From NCBI RefSeq assembly GCF_900115745.1, contig NZ_FOXP01000011.1, forward strand, positions 114,068-178,067: a stretch of 64,000 nucleotides of DNA, given 5' to 3'. The position numbers and the translations under genes were made by a program. This stretch comes from Sphingomonas rubra (GTDB lineage Bacteria > Pseudomonadota > Alphaproteobacteria > Sphingomonadales > Sphingomonadaceae). Position 1 is the first letter of the stretch. Each line of letters begins with the position of its first letter. Below the pieces are notes generated by a model, which was not told where the DNA came from, searched no databases, and saw only the letters and a list, made by a program, of their open reading frames with translations. Of this stretch, positions 1-7,173 are shown one piece after another.

Positions 1-46
1 TTAACGCCGGATCAACCCCGGCGGCCTCGAAAGGCACTGCAAGAAG

Positions 47-1066
47 ATGGACAGTCGCAAGCTCATTCTGCTGGTAGGGGCGCTGGTGGTAGCCGCCGTT
101 ACCGCCTTTTTCGCCCGCACGCTGGTCGCAGGCAGCGCCGCGCCCGAGGCGATGGCGGTGGCCGCGGCCCAGCCGGTAATCGACGGGCCCGAGGTGCTGG
201 TCGCCACCCGCCCGCTGCCGGTCGGCACCATCCTCGACGCGTCGGCGCTGCGATTTCAGCCCTGGCCCAAGGAGCTGGTCGACGGCGCCTATTATCTGAA
301 ACAGTCGACCGACCTCCAGGCACTGCAGGGCACGGTGGTGCGCAACGCGATCACCGCCGGCCAGCCGGTCACGCAGGGCGCGCTGGTGCGGCCGGGCGAT
401 CGCGGCTTCCTGGCGGCGGCGCTCGGCCCCGGCATGCGCGCCGTCACCGTTCCGGTCACCGCGCAGGCGGCGGTCGGCGGCTTCGTGTTCCCGGGCGACC
501 GCATCGACCTAGTGCTGACGCAGAGCATCGAGGGGGGCGAGGGCCCGCCGCTGCGCACGTCGGAAACGTTCCTGCGCAACGTCCGCGTGCTCGCCACCGA
601 CCAGCGCACCAACACCATGGACGGCGAGGACGGCAAGTCGGAGGTCAAGACCTTCTCCACCGTCACGTTGGAGGCAACGCCCAAGATGGCCGAGCAGATC
701 GCCGTCGCGCAGACGGTGGGTACGCTGTCGCTGTCGCTCCGCTCCATCGCCGACAATGCCGGCGACCTGGAAGAGGCGATCGCGTCGGGCGCGATCAAGG
801 TGCCGGGCGACGCCAAGGGCGAGCGCGAGATGCTGCTCCAGGTCGCCGGGCGACCGGTGGCGGGCGCTCCCACCTTCGTGACCGGGGCCGACGTGTCGCG
901 CTTCCAGCGCCGCACCGTGCCGGTGACCCGCACGGCGGCACCGGCGTCCAGCATCGGCAGCCCCATGGGACCGACCACCGGCGCGCCCGCGGCGGCGCCG
1001 CTCGGCCCGGTGGTCCGCGTCGCGCGGGGCAACAACGTGACGGCCGTGCCCGTCGGGGGGAAGTAA
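47..1066 (+). CDS. cpaB: Flp/Tad pilus assembly protein CpaB (RcpC)
   Basis: Periplasmic component of the Tad/Flp pilus secretion system, thought to assist or stabilise the outer-membrane secretin CpaC. The 339-residue product has one N-terminal membrane anchor (residues 6-27) and a SAF-like domain at about 48-110, which begins EVLVATRPLPVGT. An RcpC-type domain follows at about 125-240 (AVTVPVTAQAAVGGFVFPGD), then a Pro/Ala-rich tail. It opens a tightly packed operon, with cpaC starting one base after its stop. The ATG follows a weak purine stretch (aagaag). Only 46 bases precede it in the window, so the operon promoter and any upstream prepilin or cpaA gene lie outside. Confidence 0.93.
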   Translation: MDSRKLILLVGALVVAAVTAFFARTLVAGSAAPEAMAVAAAQPVIDGPEVLVATRPLPVGTILDASALRFQPWPKELVDGAYYLKQSTDLQALQGTVVRNAITAGQPVTQGALVRPGDRGFLAAALGPGMRAVTVPVTAQAAVGGFVFPGDRIDLVLTQSIEGGEGPPLRTSETFLRNVRVLATDQRTNTMDGEDGKSEVKTFSTVTLEATPKMAEQIAVAQTVGTLSLSLRSIADNAGDLEEAIASGAIKVPGDAKGEREMLLQVAGRPVAGAPTFVTGADVSRFQRRTVPVTRTAAPASSIGSPMGPTTGAPAAAPLGPVVRVARGNNVTAVPVGGK

Positions 1067-1067
1067 G

Positions 1068-2693
1068 ATGCGCATGTTCAGCCCGCTCGCCGCCACCGCC
1101 GGCCTCGCGCTGGCGCTGGCCGCCGCCGGTGCGATGCCGGTGGCGCCCGCCACCGCCCAATCTTCCAGTCAGCCGGGTACGGGGGGATCGCTGGTCCAGA
1201 TCAACACCGGTCGCGGCCGGCTGGTGACGCTGGCGCGGCCGATGAGCGACCTGTTCGTCGCCGACGATTCGATCGCCGACGTCCAGGTCCGCTCGCCCAC
1301 CCAACTCTACATCTTCGGCAAGAAGGCGGGCGAGACGACGATCTCCGCCACCGCCAAGGGCGGCCAGGTGGTGTTCGCCTCCACCGTCCGGGTCGGCAAC
1401 AACCTCGACTCGATCGGCGGCATGCTGGGCCTCGCCATGCCCGACGCGAAGATCGTCGCGACCCCGATGAACGGCTTCGTCCTGCTCACCGGCACCGTGG
1501 CGGCGCCGGCCGACGCGGCGGAGGCCGAGCGGCTGGTCCAGGCGTTCGTCGGCGAGAATACCAAGGTGCTGTCGCGTCTGCGCACCGCCACCCCGCTCCA
1601 GGTCAACCTCCAGGTCCGCATCGCCGAGGTCAGCCGCTCGTTCGTCAAGAACATCGGGGTGAACCTGACCACCCGCGACAATGGCAATTTTCTTTTCGGA
1701 CTCTCGCAAGGTCGCCAGGGCTCCATCGCCAGGACGCCGGGTACGCCGCCGGCGGGCTTCATCAACGGTGCTCCCGTCGACGCCAACGGCGCACCCATTG
1801 CGATTGGAGCCAACGGGCTCTTGCCCGGTCAGACCGCCTTCCAATTTCCCGCTCAGAACAACGGTGCCACCCTGATCGGTGCAGCCGGGCGCCTGCTCGG
1901 CGTCGACCTGCTCGGCTCGCTCGACCTCGGCGAGACCATCGGCCAGGTGACGACGCTCGCCAATCCGAACCTCACCTCGTTGTCGGGCGAGACGGCGACC
2001 TTCCTGGCCGGCGGCGAGATCCCGATCCCGATCGCCCAGACGCTCGGCACCGTCACCATCGAGTACAAGCAGTACGGCGTCAGCCTCGCTTACACCCCCA
2101 CGGTGCTGGCCGACGGGCGCATCTCGCTGCGCGTCCGGCCGGAGGTGTCTCAGCTCACCAGCGCCGGCGCGGTCACGCTCAACAACTTCCAGGTCCCCGC
2201 CTTCACCACCCGGCGCGCGGAGACCACGGTGGAGCTCGGCTCCGGGCAGAGCCTGATGATCGGCGGCCTGTTGTCGAACAACACGCAGAACCAGATCCAG
2301 AAGGCACCCGGCCTGGGCGACCTGCCCGTGCTCGGCTCGCTCTTCCGTTCCAACGGATGGCAGCGCAACGAGACCGAGCTGGTCATCGTCATCACCCCGT
2401 ATCTGGTGAAGCCCGCCGACCGGCCGGACCAGATCGCGCTGCCGACCGACGGCTATCAGAGCCCGACCGACATCGAGCGGGTGCTGCTCGGCAAGCTCTC
2501 CTCGGGCAACGCGGCCGAGCGGCGACCGGTGCCGACCATGGCACCGCCGACGACGCCACTCGCCCCCGTTCCCGCACACGGCCCAGGCACTCCGGCGGCG
2601 GCGCCCGCAGGCGCGTCCGCGCTGCGCCGCGAGCCGGCGATCGCACCGACCGGGGGTCGTCGGGGCGCCGCCGCGCCGGGCTTCTCCAACTGA
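1068..2693 (+). CDS. cpaC: Tad pilus outer-membrane secretin CpaC (RcpA)
   Basis: Forms the outer-membrane channel of the Tad pilus. The 541-residue protein has a signal peptide (cleavage near residues 28-32, ATAQS). Next comes the pilus-secretin N-terminal domain at about 50-110 (DLFVADDSIADVQVRSPTQL), a BON-like segment at about 125-190, and the type II/III secretin core at about 290-450. Secretin hallmarks include ANPNLTSLSGETATF and VELGSGQSLMIGGLL. A low-complexity Pro/Ala tail follows. The start lies one base after the cpaB stop, which implies translational coupling. Length and domain order are normal for alphaproteobacterial CpaC. Confidence 0.94.
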   Translation: MRMFSPLAATAGLALALAAAGAMPVAPATAQSSSQPGTGGSLVQINTGRGRLVTLARPMSDLFVADDSIADVQVRSPTQLYIFGKKAGETTISATAKGGQVVFASTVRVGNNLDSIGGMLGLAMPDAKIVATPMNGFVLLTGTVAAPADAAEAERLVQAFVGENTKVLSRLRTATPLQVNLQVRIAEVSRSFVKNIGVNLTTRDNGNFLFGLSQGRQGSIARTPGTPPAGFINGAPVDANGAPIAIGANGLLPGQTAFQFPAQNNGATLIGAAGRLLGVDLLGSLDLGETIGQVTTLANPNLTSLSGETATFLAGGEIPIPIAQTLGTVTIEYKQYGVSLAYTPTVLADGRISLRVRPEVSQLTSAGAVTLNNFQVPAFTTRRAETTVELGSGQSLMIGGLLSNNTQNQIQKAPGLGDLPVLGSLFRSNGWQRNETELVIVITPYLVKPADRPDQIALPTDGYQSPTDIERVLLGKLSSGNAAERRPVPTMAPPTTPLAPVPAHGPGTPAAAPAGASALRREPAIAPTGGRRGAAAPGFSN

Positions 2694-2727
2694 CATGACC
2701 CACGCAGACACGAAGGGGCGAGACACC

Positions 2728-3378
2728 ATGACCAGAACCACGCGTCGCCGGGCGCTGCTGCCGATCGCCGCGATCGCGCCGGCGCTCGCCGCCGCCGGCT
2801 GCACCGGCGCCATCAATCGCGGGGTCGAGTCGGTTCACCAGCCCGTGGTCAGCCGCGCCGACTACACGATCGATCTCGCCACTGCCGGCGGCGACGTCGC
2901 CGCGGGCGAGCAGGCACGCCTGTCGGGCTGGCTCGACGGCCTGCGCCTTCGCTACGGCGATCGCATCTCGGTGGACGATCCCGCCCACGACGCGTCGGCG
3001 CAGAACCGCGTCGCGGCGATCGTCGCCGGTCGCGGGCTGCTGCTGGCGACAGCCGCGCCGGTCACGCCGGGCACCGTCGCGCCGGGCACGCTGCGCGTCG
3101 TGGTCAGCCGGATGAGCGCCTCGGTACCGGGCTGCCCGGACTGGTCGCGCGCCGCGGGCTCGTACGTCACCGCGGACGCGTCGTCCAACTACGGCTGCGC
3201 CACCAACACCAATCTCGCCGCGATGGTCGCCAATCCGGGCGACCTGATCCAGGGCGCCGACGGCTACGGCAACGATGCCGCGACCTCGTTCAAGGCGATC
3301 GACCTGTATCGCAAAGCGGTGCCGAGCGGCCAGGGCGGCGCCATCACCAAAACCGAGTCAACGTCGGGAGGAAGGTAA
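2728..3378 (+). CDS. cpaD: Tad pilus assembly lipoprotein CpaD
   Basis: Outer-membrane-associated lipoprotein of the Tad secretion machine, probably a pilotin-like partner of the CpaC secretin. The start at 2728 is preferred over the in-frame ATG at 2695. A good Shine-Dalgarno (GAAGGGGCGAG, 2711-2721) precedes it, and it places a lipobox (ALAAAGC, Cys25) after a basic, hydrophobic signal. The family signature NYGCATNTNLAAMVANPGDL is present in the C-terminal half. The product is 216 residues. The stop codon is one base from the cpaE start. Confidence 0.9.
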   Translation: MTRTTRRRALLPIAAIAPALAAAGCTGAINRGVESVHQPVVSRADYTIDLATAGGDVAAGEQARLSGWLDGLRLRYGDRISVDDPAHDASAQNRVAAIVAGRGLLLATAAPVTPGTVAPGTLRVVVSRMSASVPGCPDWSRAAGSYVTADASSNYGCATNTNLAAMVANPGDLIQGADGYGNDAATSFKAIDLYRKAVPSGQGGAITKTESTSGGR

Positions 3379-3379
3379 G

Positions 3380-4648
3380 ATGAACGCTCCCTGGAAGCCC
3401 GGCGCCGCGCTGCGCGATCCGTTCGTCGCCTATGTCTGCGACGAGACCACCGGCGACACGATCCGGCCGATCGCCGCCGAGCTCGGCTGGTCGACCGACA
3501 AGGTGCACAAGGGCGGTCTGCGCAACGCGATCCAGTCGCTGTCGATCGCGGCCAGCCCGCACATCCTGTTCGTCGACCTCGCCGAATCGGGCGACCCGCT
3601 CAATGACATCAACGCGCTGGCCGAGGTGTGCGAGCCCGGCACGGTGGTGATCGCCGCCGGGCAGGTCAACGACGTGCGCCTGTACCGCGACCTAGTCGCC
3701 AGCGGCATCCAGGATTACCTGCTCAAGCCCCTCCATCCCGACATGGTGCGCGAGGCGCTGGCCCATGCGCAGGCGATGCTGAACGCGCCCAAGCCCGTCG
3801 AGGCCGTGTCGGAGCGGCCGCACTGCGCGGTCGCGGTGATTGGCACGCGCGGCGGCGTCGGCGCGTCCACGGTCGCGACGTCGCTGTCGTGGCTGCTGGC
3901 GGCGCGCGAGGGCCGGTCCACCGCGCTCCTCGACCTCGACGTGCATTTCGGCACCGGCGCCCTCGCGCTCGACCTGGAGCCGGGACGCGGCCTCACCGAC
4001 GCGATCGAGAACCCCGGCCGCATCGACGGCCTGTTCATCGAGCGCGCGATGGTGAAGGCGTCGGAGAAGCTCGCCGTGCTGTCGGCGGAGGCCCCGATCA
4101 ACCAGCCGCTGGTCACCGACGGTGCCGCCTTTCACCAGTTGCAGGGCGAGATGCGCGCCGCGTTCGAGTGCACGGTGGTCGATCTGCCGCGCGGCATGCT
4201 GGTCCAGCACCCGCATCTGATGGGCGACGTGCAGGTGGCGGTGATCGTCACGCAGCTGACGCTGGCGGCGGCGCGCGACACCATCCGCCTGCTCTCCTGG
4301 ATGAAGACCAACGCGCCGCAGACACAGCTGCTGGTGGTCGCCAACGGCGTCTACACCAGCGGCCAGCCGGAGATCAGCCGCAAGGATTTCGAAGGCTCGA
4401 TCGAGCGCAGGATCGACCATCTGGTGCCGTTCGACCAGAAACTCGCCGCCCAAGCCGCCAAGCTCGGCAAGCCGGTGGCGGAGGTCGGCAAGAACTCGAA
4501 GACGGTGACCCCGCTGGTCGACCTGCTGACCGCCGTCACCGGCGCGGCGGACGAGAGCGCGGGCGGCGACGCCGGCAAGACGGCGGGCAAGGCGTCGCTG
4601 ATCGGCGGCCTGAAAGGGCTGATGACCAAGCGGCCGGCGAAGAAGTAG
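3380..4648 (+). CDS. cpaE: Tad pilus assembly ATPase-like protein CpaE (TadZ)
   Basis: Localisation factor of the Tad pilus, related to MinD/ParA. Residues 1-125 form a receiver-like domain without the full phospho-acceptor set (DYLLKPL at 112-118). Residues 148-400 are a P-loop domain with a deviant Walker A, GTRGGVGAS at 155-163. The ATG overlaps the region immediately after the cpaD stop (1-base gap), and the upstream purines gggaggaag act as the ribosome site. The product is 422 residues. Unusually, the next gene, 4 bases on, is tadB rather than the cpaF ATPase that normally sits between them. Confidence 0.92.
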   Translation: MNAPWKPGAALRDPFVAYVCDETTGDTIRPIAAELGWSTDKVHKGGLRNAIQSLSIAASPHILFVDLAESGDPLNDINALAEVCEPGTVVIAAGQVNDVRLYRDLVASGIQDYLLKPLHPDMVREALAHAQAMLNAPKPVEAVSERPHCAVAVIGTRGGVGASTVATSLSWLLAAREGRSTALLDLDVHFGTGALALDLEPGRGLTDAIENPGRIDGLFIERAMVKASEKLAVLSAEAPINQPLVTDGAAFHQLQGEMRAAFECTVVDLPRGMLVQHPHLMGDVQVAVIVTQLTLAAARDTIRLLSWMKTNAPQTQLLVVANGVYTSGQPEISRKDFEGSIERRIDHLVPFDQKLAAQAAKLGKPVAEVGKNSKTVTPLVDLLTAVTGAADESAGGDAGKTAGKASLIGGLKGLMTKRPAKK

Positions 4649-4652
4649 CACC

Positions 4653-5618
4653 ATGCTGTCGATGCTCGTCCTGATGCTCGGCGCCGCGACCGTGCTGGCC
4701 ATGGTCGTGCTCGCGCTGATGGGTCCGTCCGCCGAGCGCGCCGGCGCTCGCCGCGTCGCGGCGCTGCGCGATCGCCACGGTCCCGCCGACGTGATCGCCG
4801 ACGCGCAGGCACGCCGCATCGCCGCGGTGCAGGCGACGCGCATGGACCTCGCCTTTGGCAAGGTGCTGCCCAATCGCGCGCAGCTCGCCAAGCGGCTGGC
4901 GATGACCGGCAAGAGCTGGACGGTCGGCAATTACGGCCTCGCCTCCGCCGGGCTGGCGGTGGGCGTGGCGCTGCTGCTGATGCTGCGCGGCGCGCCGCTG
5001 CTGTTGACGCTGTTCCTGGCGCTGATCGCGGGGCTCGGCCTGCCGCACCTCTATGTCGGCCGGCTGATCGGCAAGCGCATCAACGCCTTCACCGTCCGTT
5101 TTCCGGAGGCGATCGAGCTGCTGGTCCGGGGCCTGCGCTCCGGCCTGCCGATCAGCGAGACGATGGGCGTGGTCGGCGCCGAGATGAACGGCCCGGTCGG
5201 CGAGGAATTCCGCGGCGTCGCCGACAAGATGAAGATTGGCCGCACCATGGACGCCGCGCTGCAGGAAACCGCCGACCGGCTGGGCACGCCCGAGTTCCAG
5301 TTCTTCGTCATCACCATCGCCATCCAGCGCGAGACCGGCGGCAACCTGGCGGAAACGCTATCCAACCTGGCCGACGTGCTGCGCAAACGCGCGCAGATGA
5401 AGCTCAAGATCAAGGCCATGTCGTCGGAGGCCAAGGCATCCGCCTACATCCTGGGCGCGCTGCCCTTCGCGGTGACGATGCTGATCTACCTGACCGCGCC
5501 CGATTACGTCGGCAATTTCCTCACCGACCAGCGCCTGATGATCGCGGGGGGCGGCGGCCTGATCTGGATGTCGATCGGCGGCTTCGTAATGGCCAAGATG
5601 GTCAGCTTCGAGATCTAA
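4653..5618 (+). CDS. tadB: Tad inner-membrane platform protein TadB (GspF family)
   Basis: Inner-membrane platform subunit of the Tad machine, predicted to pair with TadC and to be energised by a CpaF/TadA ATPase. The 321-residue protein has an N-terminal membrane segment (2-24), two central ones near 90-130, a cytoplasmic GspF domain (about 145-270, including FPEAIELLVRGLRSGLPI and ETGGNLAETLSNLADVLR) and two C-terminal membrane segments. It starts 4 bases after cpaE. The residues RGLRSG and GGNLAE are typical of TadB. Confidence 0.9.
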   Translation: MLSMLVLMLGAATVLAMVVLALMGPSAERAGARRVAALRDRHGPADVIADAQARRIAAVQATRMDLAFGKVLPNRAQLAKRLAMTGKSWTVGNYGLASAGLAVGVALLLMLRGAPLLLTLFLALIAGLGLPHLYVGRLIGKRINAFTVRFPEAIELLVRGLRSGLPISETMGVVGAEMNGPVGEEFRGVADKMKIGRTMDAALQETADRLGTPEFQFFVITIAIQRETGGNLAETLSNLADVLRKRAQMKLKIKAMSSEAKASAYILGALPFAVTMLIYLTAPDYVGNFLTDQRLMIAGGGGLIWMSIGGFVMAKMVSFEI

Positions 5619-5630
5619 AGGACCAACGGC

Positions 5631-6626
5631 ATGGCTCCCACCCCCGGACCGACGCTGATGGGCGTCGACGTGACCTGGGCCGCGACGATCCTGTCGGGCG
5701 TCGCCGCCTTCGCGGTGATGGTCGCGATCTACGCCGCGACCAGCGTCCGCGACCCCATGACCAAGCGCGTCAAGGCGCTCAACGACCGGCGTGAGCAGCT
5801 GAAGGCGGGCATCAGCGCGTCGACCAAGCGCCGTGCCAAGCTGGTCCAGCGCAGCGACGCGACCGACCGGATGCGCGACTTCCTGTCGTCGGCCAAGATG
5901 CTGCAGGACAGCCAGGTCAAGGCCGCGCAGGTCAAGCTGGCGCAGGCCGGCATCCGCTCCAAGGATTGGGCGGTGGCGGTGATCTTCGGCCGGCTGGTGC
6001 TGCCGATCGTGTTCGGCGGCATCGCGCTCTTCTATGTCTACGGCACCGACGAGCTGGCCGACTGGTCGCCGCTCCAGCGCTACGCCGCCGTCGCGGCGAC
6101 GTTCCTGCTGTCGTACAAGGCGCCAGACATCTTCCTGAAGAACAAGATCACCAAGCGCGCCGACGCGATCCGCAAGGGGCTGCCCGATGCCCTCGACCTG
6201 CTGGTGATCTGCGCGGAAGCCGGCCTCACCGTCGACGCCGCCTTCGGCCGCGTCGCGCGCGAGCTGGGCCGCGCCTATCCGGAGCTGGGCGAGGAGTTTT
6301 CGCTGACCGCGATCGAACTCGGCTTCCTTACCGACCGACGCCACGCCTTCGACAACCTCGCCTCCCGCGTCGCCCTCGAAGCCGTCCGGGGCGTGGTCAC
6401 CACCATGATCCAGACGGAGAAATACGGCACGCCGCTGGCATCGGCGCTGCGCGTGCTCTCCGCCGAGTTCCGCAACGAGCGGATGATGCGCGCCGAGGAG
6501 AAGGCGGCGCGGCTGCCGGCAATCATGACGGTGCCGCTGATCCTGTTCATCCTGCCGCCGCTGTTCGTCGTCATCCTGGGTCCCGCCGCCTGCTCGATCA
6601 AGGACACGATGATGTCGGGCAACTGA
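5631..6626 (+). CDS. tadC: Tad inner-membrane platform protein TadC (GspF family)
   Basis: Second platform protein of the Tad system. The 331-residue product has an N-terminal membrane helix (about 15-35) and a basic cytoplasmic stretch. A central helix pair (about 115-160) is followed by the GspF domain (about 180-300, LPDALDLLVICAEAGLTVDAAF) and a C-terminal helix. The sequence KGLPDALDLLVICAEAGL is the usual TadC signature. It begins 12 bases after tadB, with a purine-rich site (aaaggacc) upstream. It is the last clearly recognisable tad gene in the window. Confidence 0.9.
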   Translation: MAPTPGPTLMGVDVTWAATILSGVAAFAVMVAIYAATSVRDPMTKRVKALNDRREQLKAGISASTKRRAKLVQRSDATDRMRDFLSSAKMLQDSQVKAAQVKLAQAGIRSKDWAVAVIFGRLVLPIVFGGIALFYVYGTDELADWSPLQRYAAVAATFLLSYKAPDIFLKNKITKRADAIRKGLPDALDLLVICAEAGLTVDAAFGRVARELGRAYPELGEEFSLTAIELGFLTDRRHAFDNLASRVALEAVRGVVTTMIQTEKYGTPLASALRVLSAEFRNERMMRAEEKAARLPAIMTVPLILFILPPLFVVILGPAACSIKDTMMSGN

Positions 6627-6712
6627 GAACGCCCCTCTCCGCCGCCTCGCGTCGGGTCGTCGCAACCAGGCTCGCCGCCCGTCGTTGAGCCCCCGTAACA
6701 GGAGGCAGGGAC

Positions 6713-7042
6713 ATGACGATCACTCTCGCGGCGGTGCTGATATTGGTGCTGATCGGCGGTTGGTTGCTGGGACTGGCCAGCAGTTCGGGCGGACGCAAGT
6801 GGAAGGAACGCTACGCCGCCGAGCGCGCGGCGCATGCCACCTATCGCCGCGACGCCGACGCGCGGATCACCGCCGCCGATGCCCGCACCGCGGAGCTGGA
6901 GCGCGAGCACGCGCGCCTCGCCCAAGCGGCACCGGTGACCGCCTCCACCACCGCCCCACGCGCGACGGCCGCGGCCGCCGCGGCTCGCCCCGCCTACCCC
7001 GTCGGCGAGCGGCGCGGCTGGTTCGAGTTCAACCGCCGCTGA
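6713..7042 (+). CDS. Small membrane-anchored coiled-coil protein
   Basis: Not recognised as a named family. The 109-residue product has one N-terminal membrane helix (residues 4-24). A charged helical stretch follows (about 28-72, rich in Arg, Glu and Ala) that could form a coiled coil, then an Ala/Thr/Pro linker and a short C-terminal WFEFNRR. A strong Shine-Dalgarno (AGGAGGCAGGG, 6700-6710) sits 2 bases before the ATG region, which supports real expression. It lies 86 bases after tadC in the same direction and may be a Tad accessory, but this is inferred from position only. Confidence 0.65.
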   Translation: MTITLAAVLILVLIGGWLLGLASSSGGRKWKERYAAERAAHATYRRDADARITAADARTAELEREHARLAQAAPVTASTTAPRATAAAAAARPAYPVGERRGWFEFNRR

Positions 7043-7084
7043 GACTCCTGCCGTTTACGGGGAGGCGGCAGCGCAAGAGCTTAC

Positions 7085-7131
7085 GGAAGGGGGCGTGGCG
7101 AAGCACAGTGCCAACGGAAAGCCCCCCTTCC
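7085..7131. terminator. Inverted repeat between convergent genes
   Basis: GGAAGGGGGC at 7085-7094 faces GCCCCCCTTCC at 7121-7131 across a 26-base spacer, between the small coiled-coil gene (+) and ppdK (-). It could form a hairpin for transcripts from both sides. There is no T-run, so terminator function is inferred. It may also be another intergenic palindrome. Confidence 0.4.
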
Positions 7132-7173
7132 TACCCGTCGCAAGGTTTCCTTCCCTGAACGGGAAAGATCAGG

